Shown here: piece by piece, positions 42,117 through 53,283 of the stretch
Position numbering within the stretch: the first letter of the stretch is position 1
Layout: each line of letters starts with the position of its first letter
Assembly: GCA_900541065.1 (NCBI GenBank)
Contig: UQIE01000004.1
Span: 1-64,000, forward strand
Direction: 5' to 3'
DNA: 64,000 bases
Source: an uncultured Collinsella sp.
Lineage (GTDB): Bacteria; Actinomycetota; Coriobacteriia; Coriobacteriales; Coriobacteriaceae
Notes under the pieces: model-generated
The model's input: only the letters and a program-made list of their open reading frames with translations
What the model was told of the DNA's origin: nothing
Databases searched by the model: none
Program-made: the position numbers and the translations under genes

Positions 42117-42680
42117 ATGGTTCCTACGCAACATTCCGCGTTGAGGGGCGCTTTTGAGTGGATCGCGGTCATCGCGCTCGCGCTCGTGGCCACGTTCCTG
42201 ATCCGTACCTTTGTGGTCGAGCCCTTTGTGGTGCCCACCGGTTCTATGGAGGACACGATCGAGATTGGCGACCAGATCCTGGCGCAAAAGGTGAGCCTCG
42301 AGCTCGGTCAGCCCGTCAAGCAGGGCGATATCGTGGTGTTTCACAACCCCGATGGCACCTCCGAGCATGATGTTCTTGTCAAGCGTGTTATTGCCACGGC
42401 CGGCCAGACGGTCGACCTGCAGGATGGCAAGGTGGTCGTTGACGGCCAAGCGCTCGACGAGGACTATACGACGGGCATGAGCTGGCCACTTTCGGTCCAA
42501 GCGCCCGGTGCTCAGGTAAGCTATCCCTACACCGTTCCCGACGGGTGCGTGTGGGTGATGGGCGACAACCGCGAAAACTCTGCCGACTCACGCTACTTTG
42601 GTCCCGTCGATCGCTCTGATTTGATCGCCGTGGCACTCGTGCGCTACTGGCCGCTCAACCGCATCGGCGCTATCGACTAA
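42117..42680 (+). CDS. lepB: Signal peptidase I
   Basis: This membrane protease removes signal peptides from secreted proteins. The 187-residue Gram-positive-type enzyme has one membrane segment (WIAVIALALVATFLIRTFVV), the catalytic serine in PTGSMEDT, the catalytic lysine region VLVKRVIATAGQTV, and GDNRENSADSRYFGPV. The ATG at 42117 with GAGGAG 5 nt upstream is preferred to the GTG at 42111 that overlaps the trmD stop. Confidence 0.94.
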   Translation: MVPTQHSALRGAFEWIAVIALALVATFLIRTFVVEPFVVPTGSMEDTIEIGDQILAQKVSLELGQPVKQGDIVVFHNPDGTSEHDVLVKRVIATAGQTVDLQDGKVVVDGQALDEDYTTGMSWPLSVQAPGAQVSYPYTVPDGCVWVMGDNRENSADSRYFGPVDRSDLIAVALVRYWPLNRIGAID

Positions 42681-42739
42681 AAACCGCTATAGTACAGTAC
42701 CTAACCGTGTAATCGTTTCGACGAGGGGATATTAGAGGC

Positions 42740-43651
42740 ATGAACGCTTCATCGCTTTCCTTCCAAGACATCATCCTGCGCCTCCAGCAGTACTGGGGCG
42801 AGCAGGGCTGCGTCATTATGCAGCCCTATGACTCCGAGGTCGGTGCCGGTACCTTCCATACCGCGACCACGCTGCGCTCGCTCGGTCCCGCCGAGTGGCG
42901 CACCTGCTATGCGCAGCCTTGCCGCCGTCCCGCCGACGGCCGCTACGGCGAGAACCCCAACCGCATGCAGCACTACTATCAGTTCCAGGTGCTCATCAAG
43001 CCCTCTCCGGTCAACGCCCAGGAGCTTTACCTGGGGTCTCTTGCCGCTATCGGTCTGGACCCCAACGACCATGACGTCCGCTTTGTCGAGGACGACTGGG
43101 AGAGCCCGACGCTCGGCGCCTGGGGCCTTGGCTGGGAGGTCTGGCTCAACGGCATGGAAGTCACGCAGTTTACGTACTTCCAGCAGGTGGGCGGTATCGA
43201 GGTCGACCCCGTTCCTGTCGAGATCACCTATGGCCTGGAACGCGTCGCCATGTACGCCCAGGGCGTCAACTCGGTCTACGACCTGGTGTGGAGCTACCTG
43301 CCCGACGGCACGCCCATGACCTATGGCGACGTGTTCCTCGAGAACGAGCGCGAGTTCAGTGCCTACAACTTTGAGGTCGCCAACGTCGAGATGATGCGTC
43401 AGAAGTTTGACGACTACGAGGCCGAGTGCCATTCCTGTCTAGAGCGCAAGCTGCCGCTGCCGGCATATGACTGCGTCATGAAGTGCAGCCACGCTTTCAA
43501 CCTGCTCGATGCCCGCGGCGCTCTGTCCGCAGTCGAGCGTGCCAACTACATCCTGCGCGTCCGCGCCGTCGCCAAGGCGTGCTGCGAGGCCTACATGGCC
43601 GAGGTCGCCGGAGTCAACGAGAATGCCGACCAGGAAGGCGAGGTGGCGTAA
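42740..43651 (+). CDS. glyQ: Glycyl-tRNA synthetase alpha subunit
   Basis: This is the catalytic subunit of the bacterial (alpha-beta)2 enzyme that charges tRNA-Gly. The 303-residue protein starts SFQDIILRLQQYWGEQGCVIMQPYD and contains GAGTFHTATTLR, CRRPADGRYGENPNR and LGWEVWLNGMEVTQFTYFQQ, the class II core. The beta subunit starts 3 nt downstream. A TATAGT at 42688-42693 could be a -10, but no -35 matches; no T-box fits in the 59-nt gap. Confidence 0.97.
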   Translation: MNASSLSFQDIILRLQQYWGEQGCVIMQPYDSEVGAGTFHTATTLRSLGPAEWRTCYAQPCRRPADGRYGENPNRMQHYYQFQVLIKPSPVNAQELYLGSLAAIGLDPNDHDVRFVEDDWESPTLGAWGLGWEVWLNGMEVTQFTYFQQVGGIEVDPVPVEITYGLERVAMYAQGVNSVYDLVWSYLPDGTPMTYGDVFLENEREFSAYNFEVANVEMMRQKFDDYEAECHSCLERKLPLPAYDCVMKCSHAFNLLDARGALSAVERANYILRVRAVAKACCEAYMAEVAGVNENADQEGEVA

Positions 43652-43654
43652 GCC

Positions 43655-45751
43655 ATGGCAGACGCTAAGGATTTCCTGTTTGAGATCGGTACGGAGGAAA
43701 TGCCCTCTGCACCGCTGAACAATGCCGTCAAGCAGCTTGGCACCATGATCGCCAAGGGTCTCGACGAGGCCGGTCTGGCCCACGGCGAGGTCCGCGTGAT
43801 CTCGAGCCCGCGCCGCCTGGCTGCACTCGTTGCCGATGTCGCCACCGCGACCGACGAGGTTCACGAGGTCAAGCGTGGCCCCGCGGTCAACATCGCCTTC
43901 GATGCCGACGGTAACGCCACCAAGGCCGCCCAGGGCTTCGCCCGCAAGTGCGGTGTGGCTGCCGAGGATCTGGTCCGTCGCGAGGACACCGACGGCCGTG
44001 AGTACGTCTTTGCCGAGAAGAACATCCCTTCCGCCCCGGCCACCCCGATCCTGACGGCCCTGTGCGAGAAGACTATTGCTGGCCTGCAGTGGCCCAACTA
44101 CCGCTCTCAGCGCTGGGGCCACGAGCACGCGACGTTCGTGCGTCCGGTCCGCTGGATCTGCTGCCTTCTGGGCGAGGACGTTGTGCCCGTGTCGTTTGCC
44201 GACGTGACGAGTGGCAACACCACGCGTGGTCATCGCGTACTTGGCCCCGGTGACCATGTGGTCGCCAGCCCCGCCGTCTACGAGCAAGTGCTCGAGGACG
44301 CCGGCGTTCTTTCTGCCGAGCGTCGTCGTGAGGCCATCCTCGCCGGTATCGCCGAGGTCGAGGCTGCCCGTCCCGGCTGCCATGTCGATACGCCCAAGAA
44401 GGTCTTCGAGGAGGTCATTAACCTCTGCGAGTGGCCGACGGTGCTCGTCGGTACCTTCGATGAGGAGTTCCTCAAGGTCCCGCACGAGATTATCTGCGAG
44501 TCCATGCTCACCAACCAGCGCTACTTCCCGATCTATGACGGCGAGGGCAAGCTCACGCGTGAGTTCGTGGTCGTCTCCAACAGCAAGCCCGAGAACGCCG
44601 AGCGCGTGATCGACGGCAACGAGCGCGTTGTGCGTGCCCGTCTGGACGATGCCAAGTTCTTCTACGAGGAGGACCTGAAGATCTCCCTCGACGAGTTCCG
44701 CGAGCGTCTGGCCAAGGTTGCCTTCCAGGAGAAGCTCGGTAGCGTGCTCGCCAAGTCCGAGCGCATCGAGCAGCTCGCGCTCGCTATCGCCCGCGAGGCT
44801 CATCTGGGCGCCCACCTTGCCGCCGATGCCGCTCGCGCCGCGCACCTGTGCAAGGCCGACCTGGTGTCTAACGCCGTTGTCGAGTTCACGAGCCAGCAGG
44901 GCGTGATGGGCGGTTATTACGCGACCGCGATGGGGGAGAACGACGAGGTCGCTCATGCTATCCGCGATCACTATCGTCCCCGCTTTGCCGGTGACGAGCT
45001 GCCTGAGGGCACCGCTGGCTGCATCGTGGCTTGCGCCGACAAGCTCGATACCATCGCCGGTATCTTTGCCATCGGCGAGCCCCCGACCGGCTCTTCGGAC
45101 CCCTACGCGCTGCGTCGTGCCGCTATCGGCATCATCAACATCCTGCGCGACCGCCTGCCGATCGACCCCACGTCGCTCATCGACTTCGCCCTCGAGCTCT
45201 ACAGTGAGCAGGGCATTGAGTTCGACGCCGCCGAGGTCGCCCAGCAGGTTCGTGACTTCTTCCATGGCCGCCTGGTGAGCATGGCCCGCGACGAAAAGAT
45301 CCCGGCTGATACCGTTGCCGCCGTCTCCGCGGTGCACATCATCGCCCCGTCCGTCTTCTTCGCCCGCTGCGCCGCCCTCGACGAGGCCCGCAAGAACGAT
45401 GCCGAGACCTTTGACAACCTGGCTACGGCCTATGCCCGTGCCGCGCACATCTCCAAGCCCGAGCTGGGCGCGGAGTACGACCGCAGCCTGATGGGCGAGG
45501 CCGAGCTCGCGCTTGCCGATGCTTCCGAGGCTGCTCAGACTGCTGTCGATACTGCCCTTGCTGCCGAGGACTACCCGGCCGCATTTGCCGCCCTCGCCGC
45601 CCTGCGCGCGCCCATCGACCGTTTCTTCGATGAGGTTATGGTCATGGACAAGGACGAGCAGCTCCGCGATAATCGCCTTAAGCTGCTCAACCGCTTCGAG
45701 GCCGTTTTCTCTGGCATCGCCAACATCGGTGAGCTTGCCCGCAAAAAGTAA
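43655..45751 (+). CDS. glyS: Glycyl-tRNA synthetase beta subunit
   Basis: This is the tRNA-binding subunit, 698 residues, full length. It starts DFLFEIGTEEMPSAPLN; RSQRWGHEHATFVRPVRW, VPHEIICESMLTNQRYFP, SQQGVMGGYYA and the HD-like region precede the C-terminal anticodon-binding helices. It forms an operon with glyQ and probably with the PPDK regulator 34 nt downstream. Confidence 0.97.
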   Translation: MADAKDFLFEIGTEEMPSAPLNNAVKQLGTMIAKGLDEAGLAHGEVRVISSPRRLAALVADVATATDEVHEVKRGPAVNIAFDADGNATKAAQGFARKCGVAAEDLVRREDTDGREYVFAEKNIPSAPATPILTALCEKTIAGLQWPNYRSQRWGHEHATFVRPVRWICCLLGEDVVPVSFADVTSGNTTRGHRVLGPGDHVVASPAVYEQVLEDAGVLSAERRREAILAGIAEVEAARPGCHVDTPKKVFEEVINLCEWPTVLVGTFDEEFLKVPHEIICESMLTNQRYFPIYDGEGKLTREFVVVSNSKPENAERVIDGNERVVRARLDDAKFFYEEDLKISLDEFRERLAKVAFQEKLGSVLAKSERIEQLALAIAREAHLGAHLAADAARAAHLCKADLVSNAVVEFTSQQGVMGGYYATAMGENDEVAHAIRDHYRPRFAGDELPEGTAGCIVACADKLDTIAGIFAIGEPPTGSSDPYALRRAAIGIINILRDRLPIDPTSLIDFALELYSEQGIEFDAAEVAQQVRDFFHGRLVSMARDEKIPADTVAAVSAVHIIAPSVFFARCAALDEARKNDAETFDNLATAYARAAHISKPELGAEYDRSLMGEAELALADASEAAQTAVDTALAAEDYPAAFAALAALRAPIDRFFDEVMVMDKDEQLRDNRLKLLNRFEAVFSGIANIGELARKK

Positions 45752-45785
45752 GCCAGCCTGCGCATAAGCGCAAAAGGAGCTCCGC

Positions 45786-46652
45786 ATGGATTGCCCGGTC
45801 ACCGCTCGTCCCACCGTTATCGTTATCTCCGACTCGCTCGGTGATACCGCTTGTGAGGTGGTGCTTGCGGCGTCCGGGCAATTTGATGAAGGGGTTTTTC
45901 GCGTTTTGCGCCTGCCTAAGGTGACCTCCGTGGAGCAGGTCAAGTCATTTGTGGGGCCGCGCGTCGATGCCGACCATCGCGATATCGCCGTGTTCCACAC
46001 CATTGTCGACCCGGCCCTTCGTGCTCGTGTGCTCGACTACTTGGGTATGTTGCATATTCGCTCGGTCGACCTGATCGGCCCGACGCTCGCCGTGCTATCG
46101 TCGCTCATCGGTGTGCCGCCCAAAGGCGTCGCGGGCGTGATTCACAGGACCGATGACCGCTATTTCCATCGTATCGAGGCCATGGAATATTTCGTTGAGC
46201 ACGATGACGGGCGCGGTTGCGACGATTTGTCGGGTGCCGATATCGTGCTGCTGGGCGTATCGCGCACGTCCAAGACGCCGCTGTCGATGTATCTGGCTTA
46301 TCAGGGCTACAAGGTTGCCAATGTTCCGTTGGCCCATGGCATGGAGCCGCCGAAGTCGATTTACGAGGTCGACCCGATGCGCCTGTTCGGCCTGATTTCG
46401 ACCGTCGATGTGATTTCCGAAATTCGCGATAGCCGCTTGGGCGATGACTACGCTCGTGCCGTTGCCGGCTCCTATGCCGAGCCCGAGAGCGTGCGCAGCG
46501 AGCTCGAGGAAGCCCGTTCCCTCATGAAGCGGCTAGGCTGCTTTGTGGTGCGTACCGACGGCAAGGCCATCGAGGAGAGCGCTGCCGAGATCATTAGCCA
46601 CTTGGAGGAAATCCAAGAAGCCCGTGCCCGCCGCGCCGCCCGTCGAGCCTAA
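45786..46652 (+). CDS. ppdK regulator (PDRP): Pyruvate, phosphate dikinase regulatory protein (bifunctional kinase/pyrophosphorylase)
   Basis: It switches PPDK off by ADP-dependent phosphorylation of a threonine next to the catalytic histidine, and on by phosphorolysis of that phosphate. The 288-residue protein (DUF299) has SDSLGDTA, HTIVDPALR, HRTDDRYFHRIEAMEYFVEHDDG and the P-loop-like GVSRTSKTPLSMYLA. The dikinase gene follows after 249 bp on the same strand, which supports the assignment to PPDK rather than PEP synthase. The C terminus is arginine/alanine-rich. Confidence 0.93.
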   Translation: MDCPVTARPTVIVISDSLGDTACEVVLAASGQFDEGVFRVLRLPKVTSVEQVKSFVGPRVDADHRDIAVFHTIVDPALRARVLDYLGMLHIRSVDLIGPTLAVLSSLIGVPPKGVAGVIHRTDDRYFHRIEAMEYFVEHDDGRGCDDLSGADIVLLGVSRTSKTPLSMYLAYQGYKVANVPLAHGMEPPKSIYEVDPMRLFGLISTVDVISEIRDSRLGDDYARAVAGSYAEPESVRSELEEARSLMKRLGCFVVRTDGKAIEESAAEIISHLEEIQEARARRAARRA

Positions 46653-46901
46653 CAGTAGCAGCATTTTGATAAAGCGATTTAGCAAAAATATCGCATCTGA
46701 CCTGCACCTTCTTACAGTGGTATCTTCATAAGGTAACCACCTTTACCTACCATTTACCGCCAGTTTTAGCACGTTTACCAAACCGCGCATCCTCTGCTTA
46801 AGCCCGCTCAAAACCCGCCGTATAGTTCCCTCATGGCCCGCATCTGGCGGGTCGATTCGTTACCACGGTCGTGTGCGTAAGCGCATGGAAGGGGAAGTAT
46901 C
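46653..46901 (+). promoter_or_regulatory. ppdK: Intergenic regulatory region of ppdK with phased TTTACC repeats
   Basis: This is the longest gene-free stretch of the second half of the window (249 bp). Three direct copies of TTTACC begin at 46742, 46753 and 46774, spaced 11 and 21 bp, which are whole helical turns. An inverted copy at 46731-46736 pairs with the first. A weak promoter follows: TTAAGC (46798-46803), 17 bp, TATAGT (46821-46826). An inverted repeat ACCCGCC/GGCGGGT (46813-46819 and 46846-46852) brackets the -10. The repeats would sit about 59 to 91 bp upstream of the predicted start, typical of activator sites. The ppdK box GGAAGGGG precedes its GTG. Confidence 0.5.
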
Positions 46902-49652
<2,751 letters not shown>

Positions 49653-49690
49653 CGTTTTGGGTTTAGACGCCTAGCGTAGCCCCCTTCATG

Positions 49691-49720
49691 CCGCCCGTCT
49701 CATTCGTGAGGCGGGCGGTT
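49691..49720 (+). terminator. Terminator-like hairpin after ppdK
   Basis: A 12-bp stem (49691-49702 with 49707-49718, with G-U pairs and a TTCG tetraloop) is very stable but is followed by only a short T stretch. Confidence 0.65.
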
Positions 49721-49764
49721 ATCATGTGCGGGTTTTGTCTTTTTGTCTGCGTAAAAAATTGTTC

Positions 49765-49792
49765 TTGCAGCAGAAACCCGCGCGTGTATACT
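49765..49792 (+). promoter_or_regulatory. rplS: Promoter of rplS
   Basis: TTGCAG (49765-49770) and TATACT (49787-49792) are 16 bp apart. The leader to the ATG is about 62 nt and contains a GGCACC/GGTGCC-like palindromic stretch around 49815-49840. Confidence 0.6.
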
Positions 49793-49861
49793 CGAATACG
49801 TTTGTTCAACTACGTGCCGGCCAAGGTGGTACGGCACCTCTAGAAGAGTAAGGAATTGCAC

Positions 49862-50203
49862 ATGGATTACATCCGCGCAATCGAGCGTCAGCAGATCCGC
49901 GAGGACATTCCTCAGGTTCGCGTCGCCGACAACGTCAAGGTTCACTACCGCATTAAGGAAGGCGACCGCGAGCGCATCCAGGTCTTCCAGGGCGACGTCA
50001 TCCGCATGGCCGGCGCCGGTGCCCGCGAGACCTTCACCGTCCGCAAGATGTCCTTCGGTGTCGGTGTTGAGCGTACCTTCCCGCTTCACAGCCCCAAGAT
50101 CGCCAAGCTCGAGGTCGTTCGTCATGGTCGCGTCCGTCGCGCCAAGCTGTACTACCTCCGCGACAAGGTGGGCAAGGCTGCTCGCATCCCCGAGAAGCGC
50201 TAA
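49862..50203 (+). CDS. rplS: 50S ribosomal protein L19
   Basis: This protein lies at the 30S-50S interface. The 113-residue protein has FQGDVIRMAGAGARETFTVRKMSFGVGVERTFPLHSPKI and the C-terminal RRAKLYYLRDKVGKAARI. The ATG at 49862 with AAGGA 8 nt upstream is preferred to the TTG two codons earlier. It is transcribed alone: it has its own promoter and a terminator follows. Confidence 0.97.
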   Translation: MDYIRAIERQQIREDIPQVRVADNVKVHYRIKEGDRERIQVFQGDVIRMAGAGARETFTVRKMSFGVGVERTFPLHSPKIAKLEVVRHGRVRRAKLYYLRDKVGKAARIPEKR

Positions 50204-50237
50204 GAAGATCGCAGCGTCTGTCCACTCGTTTGGACGT

Positions 50238-50266
50238 AAGGGTCACCTTCGGGTGGCCCTTCTTTT
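50238..50266 (+). terminator. Terminator after rplS
   Basis: A 10-bp stem (50238-50247 with 50252-50261, one G-U, TTCG loop) is followed by TCTTTTTA. A second small hairpin (50220-50224 with 50231-50235) precedes it. Confidence 0.85.
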
Positions 50267-50296
50267 TATCCGATTTGCATGCAAGGAGGGCCTGGT

Positions 50297-51085
50297 ATGG
50301 CCAATATGACGAGCTCGGTTTCGGCATCGCAAGTTGCTGGCGAGCTGGCGAGCGCTACGTTTGAGGAGATTCCCGCCCTCGTGGAGCATTATCGCGAGGA
50401 TCCGCGCCAGCAGGTGATCAAGGCTTGCGAACGCGCCCTCAAACGCCATGCCAAAGAGCTTGCCGAGCGCGAGCGCGTCAATGACATGTACGAGCTTATG
50501 CATGAGCTTGGCGGCGATGGAGTGGTCGTTGGTGTCGACGAGGTGGGTCGCGGATCGGTGGCCGGTCCTTTGACGGTATGCGCTGTCTGCCTTCCTATGG
50601 AGCCGCGCGTCTGGGGCATCAACGATTCCAAAAAGCTCACGCCGGCGCGCCGCGAGTTGCTCTCAGTGAAGATTGCCGAGGTGGCGACGGCGATCGGTTT
50701 TTGCCATATCGCGCCTAAGGATATCGATGAGATGGGCATGGCCCGTGCTATCCGTACCGCCGTTGCGGGCGCCGTGGCCGATACGGGGCTCGAGCCCGAT
50801 TGCGTGCTTATGGATGGCAACCCCTTGGGCGCCGTTCCTAACGAGCGCGATGTGGTGAAGGGCGATGCCAAGATCGCCTGCATCGCCGCGGCGTCCATCA
50901 TGGCCAAGGTCACGCGTGACGAGATGATGGTCGAGTACGACGCCGAGTATCCCGAGTACCATCTGGCCGAGTCGAAGGGCTATGCGAGCCCCGAGCACAT
51001 CGAGGCCATTCGCAAACATGGACTTTGTCCGCTGCACCGCGTGAGCTTTTGCGGAAACTTTCTGCAGACTGAGCGCCTTTTCTAG
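50297..51085 (+). CDS. rnhB: Ribonuclease HII
   Basis: It removes ribonucleotides from RNA-DNA hybrids. The 262-residue protein has an N-terminal extension of about 75 residues (helical, as in Bacillus subtilis RNase HII) and then the catalytic core: VVGVDEVGRGSVAGP with the D and E ligands, NDSKKLTPARRE, CVLMDGNP and AAASIMAKVTRDEMM, completing the DEDD set. The ATG at 50297 lies 6 nt after AGGAGGG; the frame opens at 50279 without a matching box. Confidence 0.95.
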   Translation: MANMTSSVSASQVAGELASATFEEIPALVEHYREDPRQQVIKACERALKRHAKELAERERVNDMYELMHELGGDGVVVGVDEVGRGSVAGPLTVCAVCLPMEPRVWGINDSKKLTPARRELLSVKIAEVATAIGFCHIAPKDIDEMGMARAIRTAVAGAVADTGLEPDCVLMDGNPLGAVPNERDVVKGDAKIACIAAASIMAKVTRDEMMVEYDAEYPEYHLAESKGYASPEHIEAIRKHGLCPLHRVSFCGNFLQTERLF

Positions 51086-51133
51086 GCCAATTGTGGAGAC
51101 ATGGACCTCTGGGGTTTTATAAACCTGCTGGTA

Positions 51134-51175
51134 GCGGGCCGTATGCAACACCATTGTTGCGTACGGCCCGTTTTT
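51134..51175 (+). terminator. Terminator after rnhB
   Basis: A 16-bp stem (51134-51149 with 51154-51169, one internal T-G) with a CCAT loop is followed by six T residues. Confidence 0.92.
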
Positions 51176-51274
51176 TGACGGCATTTGGTCAGCTTTTGGT
51201 TTGCTTCCGGTACTTACCCGCATGAAAGGTGCCCTCATCATCGGGGCAATGCAGTGTGCGGGAAAGGAGACCCC

Positions 51275-51760
51275 ATGAGTGCCGCAAGCAAAAAGAGCAA
51301 GACGCAGCAGCTCAAGGAGCGTTGGGAAAACGGCGAGCTCGACTCCGGGGCGATGACGCCCGAGTTTATCAAGGGACTCAGTCCCCGCGAGCTAGGCATG
51401 CTGGGCGAGCTGATCACCATCGACTACTTTAACGAGCGCGGCTACACCTTGCTGGAGCAGGGCTATCGTTGCACCGAGGGCGAGGCCGATCTGGTGCTGC
51501 TCGATGAGCTCGACGATGTCGTGGTGATGGCCGAGGTCAAGACCAGACGCGTTTCGCTGGATTGCACCACGCGGGTCTTTCCCGAGGAGGCCGTGGACGC
51601 CCAAAAGCAACGCCGCTACCGCCGCATCGCAAGTTGCTATCTCATGGAGCATTATCCGCTCAAGGCGATTCGCTTCGATGCTGTGGGTGTCACCATCCGC
51701 GGCGGGCATATCGCCGAGATCGAGCATCAGTACAACGCGTTCGATTGGCAGGTGTCGTGA
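51275..51760 (+). CDS. yraN: YraN family (UPF0102) nuclease-like protein
   Basis: The family has the Holliday-junction-resolvase/restriction-endonuclease fold; its role is not firmly known. The 161-residue protein has LGELITIDYFNERGYTLLEQGYRC, the acidic motif GEADLVLLD and the metal-site core MAEVKTRR. The N terminus carries about 35 extra, lysine-rich residues. The ATG at 51275 has AAAGGAGA upstream. Its TGA overlaps the comM ATG by one base, so the two are co-translated, linking it to DNA-uptake genes comM and dprA. Confidence 0.9.
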   Translation: MSAASKKSKTQQLKERWENGELDSGAMTPEFIKGLSPRELGMLGELITIDYFNERGYTLLEQGYRCTEGEADLVLLDELDDVVVMAEVKTRRVSLDCTTRVFPEEAVDAQKQRRYRRIASCYLMEHYPLKAIRFDAVGVTIRGGHIAEIEHQYNAFDWQVS

Positions 51761-53283
51761 TGGCGTTCGAGACGTTTGCCGTTCACGCGGCCTGCATCCG
51801 CGGCGTCGAGGCGATTCACGTCACGGTCGAGGTCTCGCTTGCCGGTGGCGTTCCGGGCATCCAGATGCTCGGCATTCCGAGTATGGAGGTGATGGAGTCA
51901 CGCGGTCGTATTCGCTGCGCGATGCGCTCCGCCGGGTTCGAGATCCCGCGCTCGGGCATTACCGTTAACCTGGCACCCGGCGATATCCGCAAGACCGGTA
52001 GCGGCTTTGACCTGCCCATCGCCATCGCGGTTCTAGCGGCCGATGAGCAGATTCCCCGTGACAACCTCGATCGCTGCCTTATCGCAGGTGAGCTTGGTCT
52101 GGACGGTACGGTGCTTCCCGTCAAGGGCGAGGTGGCGTTTCAGCTATTGGCTCGCGACATGGGGCTGTCTTTTATCGCCGGCAGGTCCGACCAGCATGTG
52201 CCACTCGCGGGCGTAGATTGCGGCTTTATCGACCATCTGTCTCAGCTTGCTCACGGCATGGGCGATGCCGCACGGCACTACTTGGATTCCGAGGGTGTCG
52301 AGGCGACCTTTGAGCCCGAGCTCGACTATGCAGACGTGCTGGGGCAGGAAGTCGCTAAACGCGGCATGGCGCTTGCGGCGGCAGGAGAACTCGGCTTGCT
52401 CATGATCGGGTCTCCGGGATCGGGCAAGACGATGCTCGCACGCCGTATGACCGGCATCCTGCCCGAGCTTTCCGTTGAGGATCAGCAGGAGGCACTGTGC
52501 ATCCATTCGGTTTTGGGTGAGAACATTGATGGCTTGTTGGCGGGGCACCGCCCCTTCCGCAGTCCCCACCACAGTATTTCGACCGCAGGCCTTATCGGCG
52601 GCGGGCGCCCGGTGCACCCGGGTGAGATCAGCCTTGCTCATGGCGGCGTGCTCTTTTTGGACGAGCTTGCCGAGTTTCCCACTGGCGTGCTGCAGACGCT
52701 GCGTCAGCCCATCGAGCGCGGCTACGTGAGGATCGTACGCGTCGACGGGGCTTTTACCTTCCCGTCGCGCTTTCAGCTGCTGGCTGCGAGCAATCCCTGC
52801 CCCTGCGGCTTTTTGGGCGATCGCGAGGTGCCGTGTCGCTGCTCGGCGGCGATGGTCGAGCGCTATCGGTCTAAACTGCGCGGTCCTTTGGCCGACCGTA
52901 TCGACATGATGATCGATGTGACCCGTCCCGACCCTCAAGTGATTATCGAGGGTGCGGAGGGCATGTCGTCGGCCGAGTTACGTGACTACGTTGTGCGCGG
53001 TCGCGCCTTTCGCGCTTGGCGCGAATCCCGCATGGACGATGCGGATGCCGAGGCCGAGGATGACGAGACTCGGTCCATTGACGGCGTCGTTTCGACCTTT
53101 GAGCTCGATGATGCGGCGGAGAAGTGTGTGCTCGGCCTGTCGAAGCGCACGCATCTCACAGGGCGTGGCATCGTGCGCCTTGTTCGCATTGCGCGCACGA
53201 TTGCAGACGTTGCCGAGAGCGAGCAGGTGACGCAGGACCACGTGCTCGAGGCGGCGATGTACCAGGGAAGGAGGGACCAATGA
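51760..53283 (+). CDS. comM: YifB/ComM family Mg-chelatase-like AAA+ ATPase
   Basis: Characterised ComM is a helicase that promotes branch migration during natural transformation. The 507-residue protein has the N-terminal lon-protease-like domain (AACIRGVEAIHVTVEVSLAGGVPGIQMLG), Walker A GSPGSGKT at 217-224, FRSPHHSISTAGLIGGG, Walker B GVLFLDELAEF and the cysteine-containing NPCPCGFLGD. The C-terminal helical domain ends RTIADVAESE. It overlaps dprA by 4 nt (ATGA). Confidence 0.93.
   Translation: MAFETFAVHAACIRGVEAIHVTVEVSLAGGVPGIQMLGIPSMEVMESRGRIRCAMRSAGFEIPRSGITVNLAPGDIRKTGSGFDLPIAIAVLAADEQIPRDNLDRCLIAGELGLDGTVLPVKGEVAFQLLARDMGLSFIAGRSDQHVPLAGVDCGFIDHLSQLAHGMGDAARHYLDSEGVEATFEPELDYADVLGQEVAKRGMALAAAGELGLLMIGSPGSGKTMLARRMTGILPELSVEDQQEALCIHSVLGENIDGLLAGHRPFRSPHHSISTAGLIGGGRPVHPGEISLAHGGVLFLDELAEFPTGVLQTLRQPIERGYVRIVRVDGAFTFPSRFQLLAASNPCPCGFLGDREVPCRCSAAMVERYRSKLRGPLADRIDMMIDVTRPDPQVIIEGAEGMSSAELRDYVVRGRAFRAWRESRMDDADAEAEDDETRSIDGVVSTFELDDAAEKCVLGLSKRTHLTGRGIVRLVRIARTIADVAESEQVTQDHVLEAAMYQGRRDQ

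Noticed and set aside
42681..42739. T-box or riboswitch upstream of glyQ-glyS
   Set aside because: The gap is 59 nt, too short for a T-box, and no specifier or antiterminator sequence is visible.
43439..46003. 854-codon minus-strand frame opposite glyQ, glyS and the PPDK regulator
   Set aside because: It spans three real genes, has no motif and no credible ribosome-binding site.
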